Shown: piece by piece, positions 1 to 9,487 of the stretch | Layout: every line of letters starts with the position of its first letter | How positions within the stretch are numbered: position 1 is the stretch's first letter | Source: Metellina segmentata | Taxonomy: Eukaryota > Arthropoda > Arachnida > Araneae > Tetragnathidae | Reading direction: 5' to 3' | Length of the DNA: 64,000 nucleotides | Assembly (NCBI GenBank): GCA_947359465.1 | Contig: OX375873.1 | Span: 42,194,437 to 42,258,436, forward strand | Position numbers and translations under genes: made by a program | The notes under the pieces: generated by a model | Seen by the model: only the letters and a program-made list of their open reading frames with translations | Databases searched by the model: none | What the model was told of the DNA's origin: nothing

Positions 1-235
1 AAGAGGGCTGGTACACGCTAAATCTGTTGTGGCCTCGAATGTCCTCGCGTCGGAATGGTGTAGAAGTTTCGAGAGGGAGGTGCCAGCTCAGGTGTGACTT
101 CGTCATCTGACCAAATTTACGTGGTGTTGTCTGATCTCCGACCATCCCCAATAGCCCGCTGTGTTGCTCCAGTGCGATTTTAATAAGGACCTTCCTACCT
201 ACCTTGTTAAAAGGAGTGAAGTTGGCCTCGATATT
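1..235 (+). repeat. tRNA-derived SINE family A, 5'-truncated by window edge
   Basis: Body of a dispersed repeat seen again at 962, 1381, 1800, 2381, 14715, 34478, 35537, 50507 and 57923. Shared blocks in order are GGGCTGGTNCACGNTAAATC, the GGTGCCAGCTC block, a CATCTGAC block, ACGTGGTGTTGTC, GATCCCGGACCGTC and TAGCCCGCTGTGTTGCTCCA. The tRNA-like head is outside the window. Copies diverge by roughly 10-25 percent by eye, so the family is old or has several subfamilies. Confidence 0.8.
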
Positions 236-960
236 CCACAAATTAGAATAGAAAATCTGAAGAACATTCTAAAAACCTGTGAAGTAATTCCATTGTTTCA
301 AATTCCATAACCTTCAATAAGGTTTAGAAGTGCGGAGTAATTCCGAGCATAACCTTGAAGCGGCAATTTTCCTCATATTTTGTAAGCATTAATTATCAGG
401 TTGTAGATTCAATCTTCACTGTCAGATTTTCATCAGAGAAAATTTATTTATATTTTTAGCTACTCGCTTGTTCACATTTGTTCTAACCAATAAAAAATAT
501 TTTCTACGTCTCTCTCGAGACATTTGACATTGATTTGCGAAAACAATAACACTTTTTATGTGACCTGTATTTGTAAACACATTACTTTCTATGAAAATTG
601 TTTTGATTAAAATAATTTTTTTTAATTCATACAATGGAATAAACAAGTCTGAGGGGCTTACTCGCATGTGTTATAGTACCTGTAGTTATTCCATGAATGA
701 TTTTTAATCGAAAATTTTGACCAATCCAATTTTCCTGTGGGTTTGTTCAACAACACACAGATGTGGTTATTTAACTATGATGGTTGTTGTGGGGGAAAGC
801 ACTGTACTACTCGGATATATCTTGACGCTCAGAGTGATAACTAATCAACGTACGTTTACTTTAAACATAAAACTAAAAGTAGCTCTGAAAGGTAAAATAA
901 AACCATTAAAATTTCTTTGAAAATATTTATTACAGTTTCTTAATGCAAAGTAGATATTTT
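236..960. other. No gene recognised
   Basis: AT-rich intergenic or intronic sequence. I see no exon with good borders and no clear repeat. It may be intron of the adenosine-kinase-like gene, whose 5' exons are not in the window. Confidence 0.5.
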
Positions 961-961
961 A

Positions 962-1100
962 AATAACGTGGTACTGGAACAACACACGGGGCTGTTGACG
1001 GTCCAAGATCAATCCCAACGGGAAAGATCCTGGACAACATCACGTAATTTTGAACCACGGTTAGGTGACGAGGCAACACCTGACTGCAAGTAGGAGTCAA
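962..1100 (-). repeat. SINE family A fragment
   Basis: Reverse-oriented 3' half of the family: the blocks for TGTGTTG, GACCGTC, GATCTTTCCC and AATTACGTG appear as complements, ending near the GGCAACACCTGA block. The tRNA-like head is missing. Confidence 0.65.
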
Positions 1101-1380
1101 TAATTAAATATTTATAGGAATTACAAAACACATTCTGCTTTGAAATATTGCACATTTTTATTCCATTCATTGTTACAGCGAAAAAAAAATTTCATTTCCC
1201 CCTCCTAATGAATATCTGTAGTTTGTGAAAACTTCTTGAACACACATGTTTCTAAACGTCATCTTCTGAATGACTTACATTTTAACACCGATACTTCTAC
1301 ACTTTGAATTCAAAATGGAGTTGCATTTTTAACTTCTTTAGTCCCGAACAAAACTAGAGTCACTGTAATTCGGTTGGAAC

Positions 1381-1665
1381 AATAACGGATTAGCAACCGG
1401 AGGGTTGCGAGTTCGGATGTAATCATAGAACGTCGTGTACAAAAGGGCTGGTTAATGTTAAATCTGTCGTGGTCCCAGATGCCTTTGCTTTTCTGTGGTG
1501 TGAGAGTTTGGAGAGTGGGGTGCCAGCTCCGGTGTTACCTCGGCATCTGATTGTGGTTTAAAATTACGTGGTGTTGCCATCGGCTCTTTCCCTTCGTGTT
1601 TGATCCCGGACCGTCACCTGTAGCCCGTTCTGCTGCTCCAGTACGAAATTAATTAAATACTAACC
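1381..1665 (+). repeat. SINE family A, near-complete copy
   Basis: Starts with a tRNA-like segment (GGATTAGCAACCGGAGGGTT, then GCGAGTTCGGAT), a decayed pol III B box and T-arm, and runs through all body blocks to TTAATTAAAT. No convincing A box is visible, so this copy is probably 5'-truncated. Confidence 0.75.
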
Positions 1666-1799
1666 TGCCCGGACAAAAATCTGACCTCGAAAGTATTATT
1701 TTATAGGCTATTGAAGGTACTTTATTAAACAATAACCATGTACTTTATAAATTTAGTGCTTAAAAGTATGTCTCCAATTGGCTATATTACTCATTTGAG

Positions 1800-1930
1800 G
1801 TTGGTGAAGTAACGTCGCACTTGGATCCAACCCAAAGAGAAAGATCCTAGGACAGCATCTTGTAATTTTGAACCACAGTCAAATGACGAGGTCGAGGTAG
1901 GAAGGCTGCACTCCAAACTTCCACACCATG
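1800..1930 (-). repeat. SINE family A fragment
   Basis: Complement of the body blocks: GTCGCAC near 1813, GAAAGATCCTAGGAC at 1840-1854, AATTTTGAACCACAGTC, then ATGACGAGG. It faces the 1381 copy. Confidence 0.65.
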
Positions 1931-2104
1931 CCAATACTCATTTGAAGAAATTACCTCCCTAGGTCAGAGTATCAATCTGTACTTGAATAAATAGGACAAC
2001 AGGATTGAATTAATACTGTAATAAGTAGATGAAAATCGTATTCAAATTGGTAGTAAAAATGTAACACTCTTCAAATCAACGAATAATAACTTTAAAACCA
2101 AGAA

Positions 2105-2205
2105 AAATAAACTGCCATATCCGTAGAGCATGGCGGACATATCTATAGAGCATAAAGCTCGACGGACATATCGTTGGAGCAGGGCGGCCATATCAATGGC
2201 ACAAG
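2105..2205. repeat. Short degenerate tandem repeat
   Basis: Four loose repeats of a 22-29 bp unit beginning CATATC and containing GGAGCANGGCGG variants. It abuts the left arm of the foldback element at 2206. Confidence 0.5.
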
Positions 2206-2293
2206 ACGGTTACCATCCTCAGGACAGAAGTAAGTCACAGGACGAAAACGCGAGTTTAAATAAGCTGTTCTAGAATAGTGTTGACCCAATTCA

Positions 2294-2520
2294 CTTTTCA
2301 ACCCTCCAAATGATTTTGACGAGATATCTACTCCATCAATATCAGGTCAATTTTTTCTAATGGCAAGATTCCTAGTTGAGCCATCGTCATCTGACCGTGG
2401 TTCAAAATTACGCGGCGTTGTCCTCGGATCTTATCCTTAGGAGATTGACAATAGCCCGGTGTGTTGCTCTAGCACGATGTTAATTAAAATTACCAAATTA
2501 CCTAGTTGAGAAAACCACCA
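2294..2520. mobile_element. Degenerate piggyBac-like MITE, interrupted by a SINE
   Basis: Starts AACCCTCCAAATG and ends near AACCACCAGGAG. These match the ends of the cleaner TTAA-flanked element at 28674-28874 (CCCTCCGAGTGG ... CCACCAAGAGGG). The internal motif TGACGAGATATCTNNTCCA is shared too. The flanking TTAA has decayed here. Confidence 0.5.
2381..2500 (+). repeat. SINE family A 3' fragment with 10 bp target-site duplication
   Basis: The body from the CATCTGACCGTGG block to GATGTTAATTAAAA lies between perfect direct repeats CCTAGTTGAG at 2371-2380 and 2501-2510. This is the mark of target-primed retroposition of a 5'-truncated copy, and it fixes both insertion boundaries. Confidence 0.8.
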
Positions 2521-2759
2521 GGAGAATTAGAATAGCCTGTCTATGACGGGGATCAATAGCGTCACTCGCAAGTGCATTCGACAGTGTAAATCTATTTTTA
2601 TGTGCTTTGTTTATTTTTACTTCGTCTAACGCATTGGATGACGCTAGTGCTTCCCCGTCCTTACACGCTGTCTGGTAACACTGTTCTAGAACAACGTAAT
2701 TGAATTCTCGTTTACCTGTCGTGACTCACTTCATCCTGAGGATGGTGGATGTATCATTC

Positions 2760-3215
2760 TACGAAAATGACCATTGACGATCTTTTATAAGATTTGTTTT
2801 TATATCCATCGTTTTGAACGTTTCTCCTTTCTTAAACAAGTAACTTTTGATTTGTTTTTTTCTTAATTAAGATTTCTTCCTTCTGGTTCCACAAACAGAA
2901 AATTCATCGGCGAGTCAAGCAAAAAGGAACAACCCAACCGACTGTAGTAATGGAACTAGAAATTTCTGTAATTACTTAGGTTTGTTTTAGGACACAAAAT
3001 TCTTACTTGATGAGACTGATATGTTTAAAATGGAAGGATACATGAAGTTTTTAATCCTCATTAGTTGTTACTCAATTCTGCATTTTAACTACTAATGAAT
3101 ATACTATACCATCATACAGATAAAAAGTTATTCTATAATATACCAAACAGATAGTTTCAAGAATGAAGAGGTTTAAAGTCTTGAATTAATAAGATCCCAT
3201 TCCTTTTCATTTCAG
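2760..3215. other. AT-rich intron sequence, nothing recognised
   Basis: It ends in the acceptor TTTCATTTCAG directly before the kinase exon at 3216. I see no repeat or second gene. Confidence 0.5.
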
Positions 3216-3366
3216 GTGTTCGCGCTGAGCCTTTCGGCTGAGTACGTCTGCTATTCCCACACAGAGGCGTTGATAAAAGTGATACCGGAGGTTGACATCC
3301 TTTTCGGAAACGAGGCCGAAGTGAAAGCCTTCGCCCGAGCAATGGGCGGGAACGACGAAATAACTG
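3216..3366 (+). CDS. Adenosine kinase-like PfkB kinase, internal exon
   Basis: The product should phosphorylate adenosine to AMP with ATP, a cytosolic or nuclear purine-salvage step. The exon encodes VFALSLSAEYV, then a stretch ending KVIPEVDILFGNEAEVKAFA. This lines up with the part of animal adenosine kinase that carries the Mg-binding NxxE motif (here NEAE). Borders are TTTCAG before GTGTTCGCG and a GTAGTG donor at 3367. The exon is 151 nt and ends in phase 1, which fits the terminal exon at 9488. The 5' exons with the substrate-binding N-terminus are not in this window. A related PfkB sugar or nucleoside kinase is possible, but the NEAE context favours adenosine kinase. Seen: motif and splice phase. 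Inferred: enzymatic activity. Confidence 0.8.
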
Positions 3367-3735
3367 GTAGTGTGAATCACTTTGTTAAAGTGAATTAAAA
3401 AATTAAGCATCTCTTGAATCGTTTCAAATTAGAGGCGCTCAATCTTTATGAATTGGCTGTACATATGCAAACAAACACTTCTACGAGGCATTAACCTGAA
3501 TGTGCGTTTTGTTAATCCACGGTATATCATATCAAAGTCGAATCCTTATTTTGTGATATTACTTATTTTACTTTAAACTCTAGAGAGAGAGAGCTGGCAT
3601 TTTGATGTCAAATCCTAATAATTACTTTTATTATAAACTTAGCGTCAATCTTAGGAAATAATATAAAGTCTCTGGCAGGAAAGCAGATGACCTTGTACCA
3701 GCTCATTTTTATATAAATGTGCTCTCTTAGTGAAC
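3367..3735. other. Kinase intron, nothing recognised
   Basis: AT-rich intron start after the donor. It contains only a short (GA)n run near 3585. Confidence 0.5.
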
Positions 3736-3759
3736 TTTATATTGAGCTGGCTTAAGAAT

Positions 3760-4143
3760 AAGGCTGACAGACGCAGAGAAACTTGATGATCCCCACAAGT
3801 ATAATGCGGCTTCGTTGCAATGGCAGTCGGCCTTGGGTCACTTGACTTGAACTGACACATGGGAAAAAACGTGATAATTACAAGTACACTGATCCTTCGA
3901 TGAAACAGCAGTCGATCTTTGGTCACTTGACTTGGACTGACCTATCGACCGGATCACAAGTACACTAAGGCTTCAATGGAATCGGCAGTCGTCCTTCTTG
4001 GGTCAGTTCATTTGGGCTGACGCATGCAAAAAAACATGATACCACAAGTGCAGTGAGGCTTTGATGAAACGGAAGTCGACCTTATGTCAGTTGACTTCGG
4101 CTGACACATACAAAAAACATGCTCACCACAAGTGTGTATAGTG
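3760..4143 (+). repeat. Approximately 84 bp satellite block, first part
   Basis: Five degenerate units, each with the order GTTGACTTCGGCTGACACAT, a CAAAAAACATGAT segment, CCACAAGTGCAGTGAGGCTT, then CGATGAAACGGCAGTCGGCC. Approximate unit starts are 3760, 3841, 3926, 4006 and 4090. It lies within the kinase intron. Reading frames across it are interrupted, so it is not a repeat protein. Confidence 0.8.
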
Positions 4144-4925
4144 AGTAGTATAGTGAGTATCTGTGAATCTGTATATGAAGTATAGTGAGGCATCTCTCTC
4201 AGTGATGACAATTCCATGCTGAGTAGCCTCACATTGTTTTGGAGAATGGTTTTAATGACCTTGAAAATCGTATCACGTTTTATCTGACAAGGTGAAGATT
4301 TACTAATTGCAGCCAGGTTTTCTGTCTCTCCCCTACCAGGCTGCAGCCCTCCCCCTATAGTTCCACGACTTTAAAACATGCAAAGCCAGCCGATGGATTA
4401 AATTCCATCTTATCCTGATATTAATGGTCCGTTATGATCGAGAGAGATAACAAGCTGTGGTAATGATTTTCTGTTGAAAGGGGAAAATATGAGGCAACAT
4501 TTCCAAAAGGGGAGTCCAAAAGGGAAAAATATGAGACAACATATTCCGCAACTTCGAGACTAGCGAATGCATCAAGTTTGGTTTTACCTCTGTCTCTCTG
4601 CTATTCGTGAGGAGAGGTTTTTCCAGTTACCTTTTTGGGGTTGTTTACACGAGCTTAATAGGTTTGTGTAGTAGACAGGCTGAAAAGGGGAATTAATTTC
4701 ACAATTCCATTGCTTCCCATAAAGCGGAATTAATTAAGAAACAAGAGGCTGTCCTATTCGGTCGCCAGAATCTCGTAATTAAGATCTCTTGTATGCCGAT
4801 CGTGTTTTTTCGTCTTTGTAATTCAACTTTACGTTCGTCGTTCGTATTTTTGTGCGTAAATATATATGGTGCTATTGAAACTGAAATTCAGTCTTTCCAA
4901 ATTTCTGAATTAAACTCGGTCCGAT
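4144..4925. other. Spacer between two satellite blocks
   Basis: Intron sequence without a recognised gene. It carries a short direct repeat (GGGGAGTCC/AAAAGGG and ATGAGRCAACAT, near 4480-4540). It may be an insertion that split one satellite array. Confidence 0.4.
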
Positions 4926-5163
4926 CAGTTGACTTCGGCTGACACATGCAAAAAATTTGATCTCCACAAGTGCCACAAAAGGCAGTCAATTTTGGGTCAG
5001 TCGACTTCGGCTGACACGCTAAAACAATATGATCACAACAAGTACAGTGAGGCTTCGATGAAACGTCAGTCGGCCTTCTTGGATAAGTTCATTTGGGCTG
5101 ACGCATGCAAAGAAAACATGATGAAATGGCATTCGGCCTTGGATCAGTTGATTCTTGGAAAGG
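4926..5163 (+). repeat. Approximately 84 bp satellite block, second part
   Basis: Three more units of the same satellite (starts near 4928, 5000 and 5087). The first and third are internally deleted to about 72 and 60 bp. Same orientation as the first block. Confidence 0.8.
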
Positions 5164-5446
5164 TATAAAACCTTGTTAAGAGAAACTTGAGAAACGCAAA
5201 ATCAAGAGTGATGATCTTAGTGGTTGGATTTCCCCTATACAATGCATTACCTTTGCTTTCGCTTTCAGCACTGAACGTTAAGCTTAGAACCAGAATCCGG
5301 GCTTAAGACGTCAGTTGTAGAAGCGATTATTTTACGTCACAAACGTTCCCTTAATTTAACTAATCGACTCGTTCAAAACCACGTGACATGTCTGGAAGCT
5401 TCCCGGAGCCGGATAATAATTATTTTTGACTGCTGTTCCTTCCAGT

Positions 5447-5670
5447 CCAACATATTTAGAGGTCTGGCACAAAAGACATAGTTTACACATACAGACATTT
5501 GATGAGAGAACTATTCAAATATCTAGTGTCGCATTGTCACGAGCCATCGAGTGGTTAAGGTCTGATCCTTTGTTTAAGTCTCAGTACACGAATCCCAGTC
5601 TGAGTATGGATGTTACTCAAGCCAAAGCGAGAAACCAAACATTGTCTTGGACAACTGACAAAAAATTAGG
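5447..5670 (+). CDS. Possible exon of unknown gene inside the kinase intron
   Basis: An open stretch of about 75 codons (YLEVWHKRHS ... IEWLRSDPLFKSQ ... ARNQTLSWTTDKK) has an acceptor-like TGCTGTTCCTTCCAG before it and a consensus donor CAA|GTAAAA at 5671. The composition looks protein-like and it has no repeats elsewhere in the window. I do not recognise the family, and the kinase reading frame runs across this intron without it. It could be an exon of an overlapping gene, a retroposed fragment, or chance. Frame and borders are seen; everything else is inference. Confidence 0.3.
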
Positions 5671-6257
5671 CAAGTAAAACATTACCTGGCAACGAATGCT
5701 GGTGAAGGAAATGAGATTCTTGTTTATATATAAAAGCAATTGTATGAAATACGTGTACAATTAAATATACATTTTACTTAAAAAGAACCTTGAAAATCAG
5801 CTTTATGTAGTAATGTATGCATAAAACTAGGTGGAAAAGATGGTTTTCAAAAGTTTCCGAAGCTGGTTGACTTCTCAGATTAGTTGATAGTGGTGTTAGT
5901 TTAAAATTTGATAATCGCACATCGTAATTATTGAATTGCATTTTTCATATCACTCAGTTTAAAATACATTTTACTGGCTTCAACATCAATGAGATAGTTT
6001 TTCAGTGCAAACGAAAAGAAACTACCAGTGAATAATGCTTCAGGTAAAGAACTAATTTGGTTTATCGTCGTGTTTTGACGTTGAGGTTGCTAAACACACA
6101 CTCTCCTTCTGTATTGAGTTTTTATAGATAAAAAACCCTCCTATCCCCGTTTTCGGTTAACAAATGGTAACCTAAATATAATTTTCTCTTTTGGTTGTAA
6201 AAAAAACTTTCGTTGTGATCACACACAGCCAAATTACGGCTATTTACAAGCGTGGGT
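5671..6257. other. AT-rich intron, nothing recognised
   Basis: No exon or repeat seen between the possible exon and the MITE that starts near 6258. Confidence 0.5.
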
Positions 6258-6428
6258 CAGTTTCAGTCTACGTTTATCGCGGTGGGAACGACCTTGGCGG
6301 TTTTTTGGCGCACTTCTAATGTTGCGAAGGAAATAATTATTTCCAAAATATTTTTCCTTTTACTACGGAAAGTAACAAGCTTCAGAAAAACATTTGTAAA
6401 CATTTAAAAAATATATTGCATACGTAAA

Positions 6429-7815
6429 TCTCTCTATATTAAAAAAATGTTACCGCCGCCGCCGCCGCAGAATTCAAAACTGTGCTATTTAGCTCGATTC
6501 TTATACGGTTTCCCGAGAAAGTACTGATCGGAAAAAAACAAAATTGACATGGTTTGTTCTTCATCGTATTCCCTGGACAATTATTAAGATTTTTTTCCGA
6601 TGCGGCTATTAGTTTAGGATATATTAAGTGTTAAAATTGAAGAAGCGAAATTTCTTCCGCGAGTGAGCAAAACACATACATATTTTCAGTCTTCAGCCGT
6701 GAGATTTTTTTAAAGAGTACCTCTCAACGTAAATTTTTGCAGCTCGTCGAGTTTTTTTTTTAAATTTCAATTTGGTTCTTGATTATATTTTTTTGAAATT
6801 CGGGAAAAATCAGGACATTTTTGTTAATTTTTTTTAAAACTGCCGTATCTATATTTTATTACTATTATTTTTTAATTTTTAAAATATAGCAGTATACCTC
6901 AGAATGTACTCTTTCTTACGGTACTATTATTTTTGATATCGGTTAATAATTAAATTGGATGCGATCAAAAGTTGGTCATACAAAATTCGGAATCTTTGGA
7001 TATTTTCGCTACTTTTTGTTACTACCGTTAACTAAAACTGTCATATCTATATCGTATTACTATTAGTTTTTTATTTTGAAAATAGCGCAGTATACCTCAG
7101 ACTGTACTCTTTCTTACGGTACCATTATTTTTAAAATTGGTTCATAAATAAATTCGATGCAATCAAAAATTGGTGACACAAATTTCGTATTTTTTATTTC
7201 GCTTAGCAAATTCGCGGAGCATTGTATTCGCGGAGGGTTGTAGTTTTGACTATCGGGTTTGCCAGATATCAAATTTATCGTAGCAACAATTGCCATAAAA
7301 ACGATTTCTTTTTATTTGGCGAGGAAAAAGGCTCGCTTTTTCCCTCTGTTCTCAGACGTTTTACCGAGAAAGTACAAAGTACACATCGTAAAGTTTGGAG
7401 ATTAACAGGGTTTACTTAAAATTGTACAGGGAACAAGATGCAGAAGATTTTTTACTGATGCGGCTATTAGTTTAGGGTGCATTAAGTGTTAAAGCAAAAA
7501 AGAGTGAAATCACTTGCGTAAGAGGTATTGGTTTGGGAAGCAAACCAAACGGGATTGCGTAGCAACCCACGGGGGTCGGTGAGCGTAAGCGAGCAGGGGG
7601 AGAAGCCCTCGCTGTGACGTGATGGACCGTAAAGGGAAATCAGGATAATACAAATTATTCAGATAGTTTCACTCTGCGAAAGGAATGTTGGTTTGCGAAG
7701 CAAACCAAATGCCATATGTAAAAGGAGTGTTGGTTTGCGAAGCAAACCAAATGGGATTGCGTAGCAATCCCCGGGGGTTGGCGAGCGTAAGCGAGCAGGG
7801 GGCGGAGCCCCCTAG
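6429..7815 (+). mobile_element. Helitron-like element H1, copy 1
   Basis: It begins TCTCTCTATATT after an A and ends with a GC hairpin running directly into CTAG before a T. These are the Helitron termini known for rolling-circle transposons. The ends are defined by comparison with the empty MITE at 51555-52175, which reads through the junction (CGTAAG|TAATATAAATA) with no target duplication. No Rep/helicase coding region is visible, so it is non-autonomous. It contains a (CCG)n run at 6453-6469, near-duplicated internal segments (6840-6950 and 7015-7145) and two hairpin cassettes at 7530-7625 and 7688-7815. Confidence 0.8.
7688..7815 (+). repeat. GNA-minihairpin cassette at the Helitron 3' end
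   Basis: Consecutive perfect or near-perfect hairpins: GGTTTGC-GAA-GCAAACC (twice, 7688-7708 and 7730-7750), GGGATTGC-GTA-GCAATCCC (7753-7771), a GCGAGC-GTAA-GCGAGC direct/short hairpin unit (7781-7796) and GGGGGC-GGA-GCCCCC (7798-7812), whose last C starts the terminal CTAG. Related cassettes occur at 7530-7625, 24465-24760, 38519-38630, 44990-45090, 59838-60044 and 19957-20105. d(GCGNAGC) oligonucleotides are known to form unusually stable minihairpins. Confidence 0.85.
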
Positions 7816-8357
7816 TAATATAAATATACGTAAATAAAATATATTAGATACAACCTGAGACGACATCCCCTGTACCGTTACATAAATAAAATTAAAGAAA
7901 ATTCCACAACTGGTGAAAAACCATTAAAAGAACCAATGGAATCAAAAAATTATTTAAAATTGAGCTAAGCAATGGAATCAAAAAATTATTTAAAATTGAG
8001 CGAAGCAATGGAATCAAGGAAAAAATTTCAAACGAACCGATGAAATCAAACGACAACGGATTTTGAGAAAACTTTCTAGAGTATTCAGAATGAAAATTTA
8101 AACTTTCCACTTACCGAGGTTGCCTTATAAAACGAAATAACCGTAATACAGATGGGTTGCCTTTACCAGCCATAACTCGCTACTACGAATACGCCGAAAA
8201 AAAAAAGCCACTGTCGTTGCTACCGCGATAAACGTAAACTGAAGCTGAATCCAAGCGTCATTAGTCAAATAATGGCTAATTGCAAACAAGGATTTGTTGA
8301 ACAACGACTTATAATGGGACTATGAGTTCAACAACATTAGTCAAAATATAAATTATA

Positions 8358-8925
8358 GGGTAGGTGTTCCAAATATCGCCTACCCTAACTATTTCTCTGT
8401 ATCTCAGCCTCCTGGGATGGGAAATCAAGCTGGAAGCTAAATGAATATCACTAGGAACTATTCTTCTTTGGTTTCCACAGAGATCATATACCTACTTTGC
8501 TTATGTCGGTTTAAGTTAACTAGTAAAGCTTCAAAAAGTTTCCCAAGCGAATTTTAAAGAGTGGGTTCGTAATATCGCCTACCCCTGTTGCTATTACCAC
8601 CCACCAGGCGAAGTTAGGAGCAACTATTAAAAACGAGTTGCTAGTAAAGCATACATACCTACCTTTAGTATTAATATACTTTCAAGTCATATAAACGAAA
8701 TTGTTATCTGGAAACACTTATCTGGATATTCCTTGAATGGATTGGAGATTAAAAATACGCTGTGATCATATAGTAATGCAATAGTGTTGTTGATATAACT
8801 GATAGGAAACTTGTCGGTGGCACTACGTGTGGCAAAACACTGAACCGTCAATGTGACTGCATACATTCATAGATGTCCCGCACAGTAGCTTGCAAACACG
8901 AGTAGGCGATTTGGAACATCTACCC
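8358..8925. mobile_element. TA-flanked MITE with hairpin termini
   Basis: Terminal inverted repeats GGGTAGGTGTTCCAAATATC (left) and GGGTAGATGTTCCAAATCGC (right, complement) are bounded by TA on both sides. Each end is itself a hairpin (GGGTAGG ... CCTACCC at the left). A third partial copy of the motif lies at 8561-8585. Length is 568 bp and no coding capacity is seen. Superfamily unassigned; the TA target suggests Tc1/mariner type. Confidence 0.7.
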
Positions 8926-9487
8926 TATGCCAATATGTTGAGTCGAAGAAACCATGTACATTTAAAAAAGTTATTTAAAACAATTTTGCAATCTTCTTGT
9001 TTGCATCGTAGGTGTGAATCACTACATATACTTGCGGTATGAGGATTAGAAGCAAAGCTGACTATGGCTCTTCACAACAGGGTGTCTGTTAAATAACGTG
9101 ATATATATGTGATCGTCAGGGGGAAAACAGCTATATTACTCTTTTATAGTGATCATTCGAGGTCTTATGTCTAAAAATATACAACTTGCAAGCCATGAGA
9201 ATTACTTTGCATGAATATGAAACTGAAGTAAAAATAAGATTAAAATTACATTCGATTGTTAAGCATTCTATAATCCGCAGTCTTAATTCTTTAGCAGTTT
9301 TAGAATTTAAATATTGGAAGAAATGTAAGAGAATTTAAGAAAAATGTAGCTGTGCATTTCCTATATTATGAAGCACACGAATAACTTAATTGTAATAATT
9401 TTATACCATGAATTTTTTATGTGTATTCGTATGCATGCATACCTAACACTGAATTGTGCGTCTAACATAAATATCTCTTTTCTATAG
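8926..9487. other. End of kinase intron, nothing recognised
   Basis: AT-rich, ending in TCTTTTCTATAG directly before the terminal kinase exon. Confidence 0.5.

Larger units (their letters stand above)
2206..2755. mobile_element. Foldback element with long imperfect inverted arms
   Basis: Left arm blocks CCATCCTCAGGACAGAAGTA, AGTCACAG and GTTCTAGAATAGTGTT (2213-2285) recur as complements at 2670-2745 (CCATCCTCAGGATGAAGTGA, GTTCTAGAACAGTGTT). A further inner pair, GACGGGGATCAATAGCGTCA near 2551 and ATGACGCTAGTGCTTCCCCG near 2638, belongs to the same palindrome. The left arm is interrupted by a degenerate piggyBac-like MITE that itself holds a SINE. No transposase is present; I cannot name the superfamily. 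Confidence 0.6.
6258..8250. mobile_element. TIR element (MITE-like) split by a Helitron
   Basis: The left end CAGTTTCAGTCTACGTTTAT then CGCGGTGG is mirrored at the right end (complement CAGCTTCAGTTTACGTTTAT then CGCGGTAG, ending near 8250). Outside the inserted Helitron (6429-7815) the sequence matches, in reverse, the uninterrupted element at 51555-52175: ACGGAAAGTAA, TACAACCTGAGA, CATTAAAAGAACC/CATTAAAAAACCC and ACTTTCTAGA are in the same order. A duplicated approximately 42 bp unit (CAATGGAATCAAAAAATTAT) occurs at 7934-8010. No transposase is seen. Confidence 0.75.

Noticed and set aside
3657..4232. Protein made of TCGDH/CMCQ-like repeats on the minus strand
   Set aside because: Periodicity is that of the 84 bp satellite, and the frames break between units.
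7530..7815. CRISPR-like array or bacterial contamination
   Set aside because: Hairpins recur without constant-length spacers, lie inside eukaryotic Helitron termini and in introns with consensus splice sites, and have no cas-like neighbours.
7798..7815. Rho-independent terminator (GC hairpin)
   Set aside because: No U-tract, eukaryotic context, and the hairpin is the Helitron 3' end.
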